This document shows positions 1 to 6,845 of a stretch of 8,543 nucleotides of DNA, piece by piece. Source of the stretch: an uncultured Christensenellaceae bacterium (GTDB lineage: Bacteria; Bacillota; Clostridia; Christensenellales; CAG-138); assembly GCA_902475645.1 (NCBI GenBank), contig CABSAH010000069.1, positions 1-8,543 of the forward strand, given 5' to 3'. The notes under the pieces were generated by a model that was given only the letters and a program-made list of their open reading frames with translations, was not told the origin of the DNA and searched no databases. The position numbers were made by a program, and so were the translations under genes. Position 1 is the stretch's first letter. The number at the start of each line of letters is the position of its first letter.

Positions 1-10
1 TTGGGCGGGT

Positions 11-16
11 TATAAT
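11..16 (+). promoter_or_regulatory. Possible -10 box of a late-gene promoter (partial)
   Basis: A perfect TATAAT lies at the left edge. With normal spacing its -35 box would fall just outside the window, so only half of the promoter can be judged. Transcription would start near position 22-24, leaving a leader of about 110 bases before the first gene. No extended -10 TG is present. It may also be a chance match, or overlap the 3' end of an upstream gene: one frame stops at 13-15. Confidence 0.35.
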
Positions 17-78
17 GTTTACGATGAAAGAATTGTCAAGGGGCGGCCCCCCAAGGCGATTCTTTTTTTATTATGCGG

Positions 79-103
79 GCGTCCGGAAACGGGCGCTTTT
101 TTT
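79..103 (+). terminator. Intrinsic terminator or attenuator in the leader before the scaffold gene
   Basis: GCGTCCG at 79-85 pairs with CGGGCGC at 90-96 (seven pairs, one a G-T wobble) around a GAAA loop. Seven consecutive T residues follow at 97-103. This is a textbook rho-independent terminator for the + strand. It ends only about 18 bases before the ribosome binding site of the next gene, and no promoter is visible between the two. It could close the upstream transcription unit, or act as a leader attenuator overcome by phage antitermination. The structure is clear; the role is inference. Confidence 0.7.
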
Positions 104-132
104 GTACCCAAAAACGGGAGAAAGGAGAAAAG

Positions 133-744
133 ATGGACAATCGTACAGGGCATCCCGCGGGGCGGGAGGCGGTGCAGGCGGCGCTGATGCAGCTTAGAAG
201 CGAAGGCGTTGCGGTGGACACGGACGGGGGAACGGAAGGAGAGGAGGAAATATCCCTTGCCGAAAAGGTGCGCGACGCATACGAGGGCAGCATAGAGTAT
301 AGGCTGGGCTGCCAGATAATGGACGGGCTTACGCAGGGCTACGCGCTGAACAGCGACGATGCGGAGGCCATGCTTACGGGCGAATACGCGCCCAAGAGCA
401 GCGAAATAGTGGGCGCGCGGGCGGCGGAAACGCTAAAGCGCGCGGAAAAGGAGGGCAGGCTTGCGCGGAGCATTGAAAGCTACCTTGCGGACGAGGGCTT
501 TTTGAAGCTGCTGCGCGAAATGCCCGCGGAGCTTGCGATACGGATAAGGGAGGCCGAATGGGCGGCGGAGGGCGCAAGGCACGCAAGGAGCGACGGCGAG
601 CGCGACGCAATAGAAAAGCTGAAGGCACGCCAAGCCCTGCCCACGCCCATGCGCACCATTATACCCGTAAGCGCGGAGCCGGATTTTTCCACCATGAGCA
701 GCGAGGAATTTGCCCGCTTTAAGCGGCGCAGGTTCGGACAGTAA
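133..744 (+). CDS. Probable phage capsid scaffolding protein
   Basis: This 203-residue, charged, mostly helical protein lies directly upstream of the major capsid gene, the usual place for the internal scaffold that guides procapsid assembly and then leaves. Residues about 30-41 are acidic. The body is rich in Ala, Glu, Arg and Lys, with long predicted helices. The C-terminus has a short DFSTMSSEEF helix followed by a basic KRRR cluster, which resembles the capsid-binding tails of scaffolding proteins. There is no membrane segment and no recognisable enzyme motif. The start at 133 is chosen because AAAGGAG lies at 121-127; an upstream in-frame ATG at 73 lies before the terminator hairpin and has no such site. 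The call rests on position and composition, not on a clear family match, so another head-assembly role is possible. Confidence 0.6.
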   Translation: MDNRTGHPAGREAVQAALMQLRSEGVAVDTDGGTEGEEEISLAEKVRDAYEGSIEYRLGCQIMDGLTQGYALNSDDAEAMLTGEYAPKSSEIVGARAAETLKRAEKEGRLARSIESYLADEGFLKLLREMPAELAIRIREAEWAAEGARHARSDGERDAIEKLKARQALPTPMRTIIPVSAEPDFSTMSSEEFARFKRRRFGQ

Positions 745-787
745 GCACAAATGAGCATAACGACAAAAAAGAAAGGAAGAACAAGTA

Positions 788-1972
788 ATGAACACCACCC
801 AATCAACACTTAATACCACCGCGCTTAACAAGGATTATTACGACAGGCAGCTCCTTGAAGGCGCAAAGACCCGCTTTGTATTCACCAAATACGGCCAGAA
901 GCGCACAGTGCCGCTGAACAACGGCAAGCACGTTGAATTCCGCAGATGGAATCTTTTTGACATAGACGACAATATGTGCGCCCTTGAGGAGGGCAAAACG
1001 CCCGAAGGCCAGTCCCTTTCCCAAAGCAGCGTGGAGGCCTCGCTTTCACAGTACGGCGCATACGTTGAAATAAGCGATATGCTGGAGGATACCGCATACG
1101 ATAAGGTGCTGAGCGACAGCGCGGAGCTGCTGGGCGAACAGATCGGCACGGTTATGGAATGGGTCACAAGGGACGCCGTTTGCAGCGGCACCAACGTTCA
1201 GTACGTTGGCGGCAAAACCGCAAGAAAGCAGATAGAAGCAAAGGATACCCTTACCGTGAACGAGATACGCAAGGCCGTGCGCACGCTTAAAAAGGCCAAG
1301 GCGCGCCCCTTTTCGGGCGACGGACGCAGGCCGCACTATATCTGCATATGCTCGCCCGATGCGGTATACGATTTGCAGAGCGACCCCCTGTGGCAGGATG
1401 TTTCCAAATACTGCAACGCGGAAAGCATATATTCGGGCGAAATAGGCAGGCTGTTCGGCGTTGTGTTCGTTGAATCGACCGAGGCGAAGGTTGCAAGGCA
1501 GTCCATGTATACCAAGCTTGTTTCCCACGAGGCGGGCAGCAAGCTATTGGTAGTGCAGGAGCTTACGGACAAGGCGGCGGAGGCGCTTATGCGGCTGAAG
1601 AAGGTTATGATAAGCGGCGCGGAATACGACGTTGAAAGCGTGGACAAGGAGAACAAAACCATAAAGCTTTTGATAGCGATAACGAACGCCTTCCCCAAGG
1701 ATTCCATCATTTATACCAACGACGCCGGCAAGACGGATGCGAACAAGAAGGCCGCGGACGTACACATGAGCGTTATATTCGGCAAGGATGCATACGGCGT
1801 TATAGACCTTGAAAACGGTGCGCTTGAAAGCATAGTCAAGCCGCGCGGCAGCGCGGGCGCGGACGACCCGCTCGACCAGCGCGCAACGGTTGGCGCAAAG
1901 GTGACTGGCTTTGCGGCGGTTATACTAAACGAGCTTTGGATAGTGCGCATTGAGCACGGCGCAAGCGCATAA
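788..1972 (+). CDS. Phage major capsid protein, N4-gp56 family
   Basis: The 394-residue product is the main shell subunit, with an HK97-type fold expected for this family. Recognisable segments are an N-terminal arm, an E-loop-like region at about 44-75 ending in ALEEGKTPEG, and the helix SDMLEDTAYDKVLSDSAELL at about 96-115. The family-typical stretch follows at about 174-230, with PFSGDGRRPHY, then SPDAVYDLQSDPLWQDV, then GEIGRLFGVVFVES. The C-terminal part contains YGVIDLENGALESIVKP and DPLDQRATVGAKVTGFAAVILN, also typical of this family. A more variable, probably surface-exposed segment lies between about residues 255 and 315. The ribosome binding site AGGAAG lies at 774-779. It follows the scaffold gene by 43 bases, as expected for a head operon. 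Confidence 0.93.
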   Translation: MNTTQSTLNTTALNKDYYDRQLLEGAKTRFVFTKYGQKRTVPLNNGKHVEFRRWNLFDIDDNMCALEEGKTPEGQSLSQSSVEASLSQYGAYVEISDMLEDTAYDKVLSDSAELLGEQIGTVMEWVTRDAVCSGTNVQYVGGKTARKQIEAKDTLTVNEIRKAVRTLKKAKARPFSGDGRRPHYICICSPDAVYDLQSDPLWQDVSKYCNAESIYSGEIGRLFGVVFVESTEAKVARQSMYTKLVSHEAGSKLLVVQELTDKAAEALMRLKKVMISGAEYDVESVDKENKTIKLLIAITNAFPKDSIIYTNDAGKTDANKKAADVHMSVIFGKDAYGVIDLENGALESIVKPRGSAGADDPLDQRATVGAKVTGFAAVILNELWIVRIEHGASA

Positions 1973-1995
1973 GGCGAAGGAAAGGAGCAAGCAGT

Positions 1996-2247
1996 ATGAA
2001 CGCGGCAGAGAATATGCACACCGCTGCACCGGAGCAGACGGAAATAATGCTGCCGCTTCTCCCGGGGGTAAACAATTACCCCTGGGAGGGCGGTGTTAAC
2101 GGCACGTTTTACAGGATAAAGCGCGGGGTAAGGGTTAAGGTGCCCAAGAACGTTGCCGAATTGATAGAGGAAAGCGAATTGCTGCGCGAGCAGAGCAGGC
2201 GCGAAACCCTTGCATACAGGCGCGGCATGGGCAAAAGGCTTTGCTGA
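1996..2247 (+). CDS. Small conserved-type phage head protein, function unknown
   Basis: This 83-residue protein sits between the capsid and adaptor genes, behind a strong AAAGGAG at 1981-1987. The first ~30 residues are probably flexible. The middle, VNGTFYRIKRGVRVKVP at about 39-55, looks like a compact beta-hairpin with a basic patch, followed by a helix, NVAELIEESELLREQSRRE. Small proteins with this 'VNG..Y.IKRG..V.VP' core often follow capsid genes in phages of this kind, but I know of no established role. It lacks Cys clusters, membrane segments and enzyme motifs. A capsid decoration protein or assembly cofactor is possible. The next gene's ribosome binding site begins only a few bases after its stop, so the two are probably translated together. 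Confidence 0.75.
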   Translation: MNAAENMHTAAPEQTEIMLPLLPGVNNYPWEGGVNGTFYRIKRGVRVKVPKNVAELIEESELLREQSRRETLAYRRGMGKRLC

Positions 2248-2266
2248 GCGGGAAAGGAGGCGCGGC

Positions 2267-2812
2267 ATGACGCTGAACGACATTATAGTAAGCGCGCTTA
2301 TACAGACCGGGCGCGGACACGACGCGCAGACGCTGGACACATGGCGCGACAAGCTGACGGACTTTGCAAACGACGCAATGGCGGACCTTGCGCTGAGCCT
2401 AAGGCCCATACGCACGGAAAAAACGCGCATAGAAAACGGCCGTGTGGATTGCAGGGGGCTTGAGCGCGAATGCATTAGGGTGATGAGGATAAATAAGGAC
2501 GGGCGCGACGTTCGCTTTTACACGGACGAAAGGGAAACGGGCGTTGTAAGGGTAGCCGCCGGCGACGGGGAGGCGGAGATAACATACGGCTTTATGCCAA
2601 GGCCGCTTACCAACGCATCGGACGAGCCGGAGCTTAGCGAAGCGTGCCAGCGGCTGATGGTGACATACGTTGTGGCACGGGAAAGGGCGTCGGGCGAGGT
2701 TAATACGCAGCGCGGCGGCAACATATATTTTCAGCTGTATGAAAAGGGCAAGCAGAGGCTTAGGCCGCATATGGGCGGCACGGACGCATATATGCTGAAA
2801 AACAGGTGGTGA
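2267..2812 (+). CDS. Head-tail adaptor (connector)-like protein
   Basis: The 181-residue product begins with a helical domain (MTLNDIIVSALIQTGRG, then DTWRDKLTDFANDAMADLA). A beta-rich middle follows (IENGRVDCRGLERECIRVMRI and RFYTDERETGVVRV), including an EITYGFMPRPLT segment. It ends with helices around ELSEACQRLMVTYVVARERA. This order of an N-terminal helix bundle, a beta insertion and a helical C-terminus resembles ring-forming adaptors that dock below the portal in short-tailed phages (P22 gp4 / T7 gp11 position). The start at 2267 is set by AAAGGAGG at 2253-2260; an upstream in-frame ATG at 2210 lies inside the previous gene and has no good site. The assignment rests on gene order and general architecture, so confidence is moderate. 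Confidence 0.62.
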   Translation: MTLNDIIVSALIQTGRGHDAQTLDTWRDKLTDFANDAMADLALSLRPIRTEKTRIENGRVDCRGLERECIRVMRINKDGRDVRFYTDERETGVVRVAAGDGEAEITYGFMPRPLTNASDEPELSEACQRLMVTYVVARERASGEVNTQRGGNIYFQLYEKGKQRLRPHMGGTDAYMLKNRW

Positions 2813-2816
2813 GGAT

Positions 2817-4247
2817 ATGGCGCGGGCAATATACAGAATAAACGAATTTACGGGCATTGACCAATCCCGCGACGAAAACGCGCTTAAAAGCGCAATGAGC
2901 CCCAACGCCTGCAACATGGATACGGCGGACGGCAATTTGAGCGTTTGCCGCGGCTGCGTAAGGCATATTGAAGCGCCCATACCCGGCACGGGCAAAATTC
3001 ACGCGATACGCATATTTTCAATGCCGCAGGGCGAAATGTTCATTGCCGCGGCGGGGGAAAGCATATACGCCTATAAAAACGGCGCATGGCAGCAGATACA
3101 CGCCTTCTCCGCCCCGCTTGAAAGGCACAGGTTCGATTTTGCGCAGGCGCAGATAGATTCAAAGGACCATTTGATAATAGCCACGGGCGAAAGGCAGCTT
3201 ATAAAATTCGACGGGGAGGAGGCAAAGCCCTTCGGCAGCGCGGAGGGGGTATCGGACAAGCGGGCAGGATATCTTGCAATGTACAGGAGCCGCCTTTTCG
3301 CCGCAGGCGACCCGGAAAACCCGAACAGGCTCTATTGGTCGCAGCTTCCCGGCGGGGGCAGGAGCATAGAAAACTGGGGCAGCGTTGAAGCAAGCCCAAA
3401 CGTTGAAGGCGGCCACACGGAGGTGGGCAGCATGAAAAGCGACCCGATAGTGGGGCTATCCGCACTAAGCAACCAGCTTATCATATTCAAGCGGGACAGC
3501 ATATACCGTCTGCTTGGCGATAAGCCCGGCAATTTCATTGTTGAGGAGGTTGAGGGGCGGACGGAAACGGCGGTGTACAGCGCAATCATAAAGCGGGCGG
3601 GGAGTCTGTTTTTCCTTACGCAGGGCGGGCTATGCATATTCAACGGCGTTAACGCCCAGCTTATGGGCGATGCGCGGCGCATACAGGGCATAATGCAAAA
3701 CGCCTCCGCCGCCGCAAGCCGCGGGGCAATATGCCGCGACAAGCTGTATTTTACAATAGGCGAGGGCGGGCAGGACGCAAACGCCATAATAGAATACGAC
3801 ATTATGCGCGCGGCCTATATGCTGCGGCGCGGCTTTAGGGCATACGACATATGCGCAAGCGGCGGCACGCTTTACATTGCCAACGAGAACCGCCGCATAT
3901 GCCGCATGGACGAGGGCGAAACCTACGACGGGGCGGACATTGACGCATACTGGGATACGCCCATATGCGACCTTTACGACAAGGGCTGCATAAAGAGCAT
4001 GAAGCGGCTTTATCTGCGCGGCACGAGCGACGCGCGCGACAGCGCAACGCTTATAGATATGCACATAGGCCAGAACGCGGCAACGTACAGGACGCTTTTG
4101 CCAAAGGACGAAAGAACGGTGCTGGAGGTTCCGCTCAAAAACGAGGGAAGGACGTTTTCAATGCGCATATATAACGAAGCCGGAGGGCGGTTTAAGCTAA
4201 AAAGCGGCATTGAAGCGGAATTTGAAACGCGAAGGAGGACGGAATAA
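2817..4247 (+). CDS. Beta-propeller-like tail nozzle / packaged-DNA stabilisation protein
   Basis: This 476-residue protein opens with a short motif typical of phage propeller proteins. It reads GIDQSRDENALKSAMSPNAC followed by NMDTADGNLSVCRG, i.e. the 'G.d....a....A..aNm....G.l..R.G' pattern. The body repeats short beta-strand blades with phrases such as FIAAAGESIYAYKNG, LIIATGERQLIKFDG, RLFAAGDPENPNRLYWS, LIIFKRDSIYRLLG, LFFLTQGGLCIFNG, DKLYFTIGEGG and TLYIANENRRICRMDEG. A beta-sandwich-like C-terminal part follows from about residue 370. P22 gp10 and T7 gp12, which form the tail nozzle below the adaptor ring, are also propeller proteins at the equivalent gene position. The start lies 4 bases after the previous stop; the ribosome binding site AGGTGG (2804-2809) lies within the end of the previous gene, so translation is likely coupled. 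Confidence 0.72.
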   Translation: MARAIYRINEFTGIDQSRDENALKSAMSPNACNMDTADGNLSVCRGCVRHIEAPIPGTGKIHAIRIFSMPQGEMFIAAAGESIYAYKNGAWQQIHAFSAPLERHRFDFAQAQIDSKDHLIIATGERQLIKFDGEEAKPFGSAEGVSDKRAGYLAMYRSRLFAAGDPENPNRLYWSQLPGGGRSIENWGSVEASPNVEGGHTEVGSMKSDPIVGLSALSNQLIIFKRDSIYRLLGDKPGNFIVEEVEGRTETAVYSAIIKRAGSLFFLTQGGLCIFNGVNAQLMGDARRIQGIMQNASAAASRGAICRDKLYFTIGEGGQDANAIIEYDIMRAAYMLRRGFRAYDICASGGTLYIANENRRICRMDEGETYDGADIDAYWDTPICDLYDKGCIKSMKRLYLRGTSDARDSATLIDMHIGQNAATYRTLLPKDERTVLEVPLKNEGRTFSMRIYNEAGGRFKLKSGIEAEFETRRRTE

Positions 4248-4424
4248 ATGGCAATGGATATGCGGGCGCTGTACACCATTGCATTAAGCGCGGTAAAGGA
4301 AAGCCCCACGGCGGAGGACGATATGAAGGCGAACGAAAACTGCCTGAACCAGAATTTTACCATACTTACCCAAAAGATAGAGGAGCTTGAGGCGCGGCTG
4401 AGGGCGCTGGAAAGCGGCAAATGA
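4248..4424 (+). CDS. 58-residue coiled-coil phage protein, function unknown
   Basis: The ATG immediately follows the TAA of the nozzle gene, with a strong AAGGAGG at 4232-4238, so this short frame is very likely translated. The product begins MAMDMRALYTIALSAVKESP and ends in a heptad-patterned helix, LNQNFTILTQKIEELEARLR, suggesting a short dimeric or trimeric coiled coil. It has no Cys cluster, signal or membrane segment. It lies between the nozzle and wall-binding genes, so a small virion linker or an assembly chaperone is possible. No family is recognised. Confidence 0.75.
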   Translation: MAMDMRALYTIALSAVKESPTAEDDMKANENCLNQNFTILTQKIEELEARLRALESGK

Positions 4425-4443
4425 CAAAGGAGGAAAAACAAAC

Positions 4444-5358
4444 ATGGCAAGCTATTACGTTAAAGGCTACACCACGCCCGACGGCGTGAACAGCCGCGCG
4501 GACGTGCGCGAATGGCAAAGCAGGCTGGGCGTTAAGGCGGACGGCATATGGGGCCCGAACACGCAGGCGGCTTACGAAAAATATAGCAGCGCAAATTCGC
4601 TGAACAAATTTCAGGAATACTACGGCACGATAATGGGCGCGCTGAGCGTGCCGAGCATATCGGTAAGCGTGCCGAGCAAGGCGGAGCTGAAGGAGGATAT
4701 TTCAAGCTATCTTAGGCCAAGCGTTGATTTGGCCATAACAAAGCGCCGCGCGGCGGGCGAAACCGCAAAGGCGGAGCTTGACGCGGACGCCGTGAGCAGG
4801 GGCATGGGCGCATCGACCTACGTTTCCAGCATGAAGGAGCGCGAGGACGACGATACTGAGAGCGATATATCCATTATGGAGGCGCAGTACACCGCAACCC
4901 TTGCGGAGCGCATTGCGGCGGCGCTGGAAAAATATCAGGCGATGAGCTTGCAGGCGCAGATGCAGAACGCGCAATATGCATACAACGCGCAGACGACCGC
5001 CATGAATTTGGCGTCGCAATGGTTCAATTCGTATATGAACAACGCGGCGCGCGCCGTTAAGGGCAGCGGCGGCAGAGGCGGCAAAAGCGGCAAAGGCAGC
5101 GGCCTTGCAAGCAAGAATATGTCCACGCTGGACTATGTGCGCTTCGTAAGCGGGCTGAGCGTGCCGGAGCGCTCGATGCTTTATAATTCCGGCTCCACCG
5201 AATGGACGCTTATGCGCGCGGAGCTTGAGGACGCGCTCGGCAAGGACGGCTACCGCACCGTTAAGAACGCATTCCCTACAACCGGCGGCATGGGCATTAA
5301 GGGCATAACCAAAACCAATTACGATAAGGCGAGGGATACATGGCGATGGATGAGGTAA
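4444..5358 (+). CDS. Virion protein with peptidoglycan-binding domain; probable ejection or tail protein
   Basis: The 304-residue product has an N-terminal PG_binding_1-type domain at about residues 10-48, with the signature DVREWQSRLGVKADGIWGPN followed by TQAAYEKY. A long helical stretch spans about 75-200. Its AQMQNAQYAYNAQTTAMNLA segment followed by SQWFNSYMNNAA is like the QA/YN-rich helices of internal virion (DNA ejection) proteins. A Gly/Ser/Lys-rich linker at about 205-222 leads to a small C-terminal domain of about 80 residues. There is no catalytic domain, so it would bind rather than cut the wall. The ribosome binding site AAAGGAGG lies at 4426-4433. Its end overlaps the next gene by 19 bases. 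The wall-binding domain is well supported; the ejection role is inference from composition and gene position. Confidence 0.68.
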   Translation: MASYYVKGYTTPDGVNSRADVREWQSRLGVKADGIWGPNTQAAYEKYSSANSLNKFQEYYGTIMGALSVPSISVSVPSKAELKEDISSYLRPSVDLAITKRRAAGETAKAELDADAVSRGMGASTYVSSMKEREDDDTESDISIMEAQYTATLAERIAAALEKYQAMSLQAQMQNAQYAYNAQTTAMNLASQWFNSYMNNAARAVKGSGGRGGKSGKGSGLASKNMSTLDYVRFVSGLSVPERSMLYNSGSTEWTLMRAELEDALGKDGYRTVKNAFPTTGGMGIKGITKTNYDKARDTWRWMR

Positions 5359-6071
5359 AGAAAAGCTTTAAGGTTGCGCTGGACATTGCGCGCAGCATTT
5401 CAAACCGCGAATTCAGCGTTGTTGAAGGGGACACGGGCAATATGCTGACCATTACGCTGAGCGACGACGGCAAGCCCGTTGACCTTACTGGATGCAGGGT
5501 GCTGGCGCTGTTTTCAAAATCGAACGGCGAAACCGTGTGCCAGGATAGCGCGGAGGAAAACGGCGGCGTAAGCATAGGCGGGGAAGGCATGAACGAAATC
5601 AGCATAGAGCTTTTCGCCTCCTCCGTTGCGCCCGGCATGGTTGAAAGCGAGATACAGGTTTATTCCGGAAGCGGGCTGACAACGCTTATAACCTCCGCGC
5701 AGTTCAACTTCAAATGCAGGCGCGGCATATTGAACAACGATACGCTTGCCGCCACGCGGGAATATCCGCTGCTTACGGCGCTTATAAAGGAAACGGGCGA
5801 TATGCAGACAAAGCTTGCCGCGATGCTGAGCCAGAACGAAGCCGCCGCTGCGGCGGAACAGCGAAGGGTGCGCGCCGAGGACATACGCGAGCAGGCGGAG
5901 GATCAGCGCGACAGCTCCGAAACCATGCGCAAAAGAGCCGAAACCGCCCGAAGCAGCGCCGAAGGCGGCCGCAGGAACGCGGAAACGGAGCGGGTGAGGG
6001 AGTTTAACGCCATAAAAGCGGAGGCGGAAGCGCTTTTAGCGGCGCTTAGGGCCGCGAACGGAGGTGCATGA
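5340..6071 (+). CDS. BppU-like phage baseplate/tail-spike stem protein with coiled-coil tail
   Basis: In this 243-residue protein, residues about 24-125 form a beta-rich domain like the N-terminal domain of BppU upper baseplate proteins. Its marks are FSVVEGDTGNMLTITLSDDG, then KPVDLTGCRVLALF, with later strands ISIELFASS and ESEIQVYSG. After a helical hinge (LLTALIKETGDMQTKLAAML) come seven uninterrupted heptads of the form [A/S]-E-x-x-R-x-x at residues 172-220, a parallel trimer-type coiled coil. The protein then stops, without a globular receptor-binding head. The start at 5340 has GAGG at 5331-5334; 5346 is an alternative Met. It overlaps the preceding gene and its stop overlaps the first possible start of the endolysin, so expression is tightly coupled. 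Confidence 0.75.
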   Translation: MAMDEVKKSFKVALDIARSISNREFSVVEGDTGNMLTITLSDDGKPVDLTGCRVLALFSKSNGETVCQDSAEENGGVSIGGEGMNEISIELFASSVAPGMVESEIQVYSGSGLTTLITSAQFNFKCRRGILNNDTLAATREYPLLTALIKETGDMQTKLAAMLSQNEAAAAAEQRRVRAEDIREQAEDQRDSSETMRKRAETARSSAEGGRRNAETERVREFNAIKAEAEALLAALRAANGGA

Positions 6072-6073
6072 GC

Positions 6074-6829
6074 ATGACGCGCAGGGACGAATTTACCGCA
6101 TGGATAGGCGCACAGGTGGGCTGCGCATACGTTTGGGGCGCGCAGGGGCAAAGGATACGGCGCGACGGAACGGTGCATATGCGCCAAAGGAAGGTAAGCG
6201 ACGATTATGAGGACTGGATAAGGCACAGGGAAGCGAGCGACATAAACGCCCAGCGCGCCATAGCCGGCGTAAGGCGAAGGTTCCTTGAAGGGGCGAACGA
6301 GGTGACGTGCTATGATTGCAGCGGGCTTATAATGGCCTATATACGCGACATAAAGGGCTATACCACAAGCGATTTGAGCGCGCGCGGGCTATTCGGCATA
6401 GCCAGGGAAAAGGCGATAGACGAGCTTATTCCCGGCGACCTTGTGTTCCGCCACAACGGGGAAAAGATAGTACACGTCGGCATATACATGGGCGGCGGCT
6501 TCACGGTTGATGCGCGGGGCAGGGACGCGGGCGTTATCAGGCAGCGGCTTGACGGGGCGCTGTGGAACCGATTTGCTTCGCTTGAAATGCTCAATGAGCC
6601 CGGCGCCGGGGCGGAGGACGAGGGAATACCCGCATACGGCCGCTGCACGGGCAAAAGCGTGCATGTAAGGAGCGGCGCGGGCGGCACATACCCAATACTT
6701 GCCACGGCGCACAGGGGCGACAGGCTTTTGGCCTTGCCCGAGCGGGACGGCTGGCACAGGATAGCCATTTGCTGCAAGGGAAAGCTGCTTACGGGCTACA
6801 TGAGCGCAAAATATATTGAATATGCATAA
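6074..6829 (+). CDS. Endolysin: NlpC/P60 cysteine peptidase with C-terminal SH3 domain
   Basis: The 251-residue product would cleave peptide bonds in the host wall at lysis. The catalytic Cys lies in YDCSGLIMAYI at about residue 82 and the His in VHVGIYMGGG at about 134. At the position usually held by a third His, Asn or Gln it has Asp (VDARGRDAGV), a pattern I associate with phage-type members. The N-terminal AYVWGAQG block is separated from the Cys block by an unusually long charged insertion of about 50 residues. An SH3b-like wall-binding domain (VHVRSGAGGTYPILATAHRG to GYMSAKYIEYA) fills the last ~65 residues. There is no signal peptide, so export would depend on the holin that follows. 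Start 6074 is preferred because GGAGG at 6060-6064 is 9 bases away; ATG 6068, overlapping the previous stop, is only 3 bases away. Confidence 0.88.
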   Translation: MTRRDEFTAWIGAQVGCAYVWGAQGQRIRRDGTVHMRQRKVSDDYEDWIRHREASDINAQRAIAGVRRRFLEGANEVTCYDCSGLIMAYIRDIKGYTTSDLSARGLFGIAREKAIDELIPGDLVFRHNGEKIVHVGIYMGGGFTVDARGRDAGVIRQRLDGALWNRFASLEMLNEPGAGAEDEGIPAYGRCTGKSVHVRSGAGGTYPILATAHRGDRLLALPERDGWHRIAICCKGKLLTGYMSAKYIEYA

Positions 6830-6845
6830 AGGAGAGAATGTGATT

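Noticed and set aside
40..67. GGGG/CCCC hairpin and the T run at 61-67 as a second terminator
   Set aside because: The stem has only four pairs and the T run begins about ten bases after it, so it does not form a proper intrinsic terminator.
15..197. Open frames at the left edge starting at ATG 15 or ATG 73
   Set aside because: They run through the terminator hairpin, lack ribosome binding sites and encode low-complexity sequence. The in-frame ATG at 133, with AAAGGAG, explains the real gene.
1711..2475. 254-codon reverse-strand open frame
   Set aside because: It lies opposite the capsid, small head and adaptor genes. It arises from their GC-biased codon pattern, has no ribosome binding site, and its product resembles no protein.
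2399..2995. 198-codon reverse-strand open frame
   Set aside because: It is a shadow of the adaptor and nozzle genes, with no start signal or plausible product.
5182..5187. Perfect TATAAT inside the wall-binding protein gene
   Set aside because: No -35-like hexamer lies about 17 bases upstream (GCGTGC there), and the position is in the middle of a coding region.
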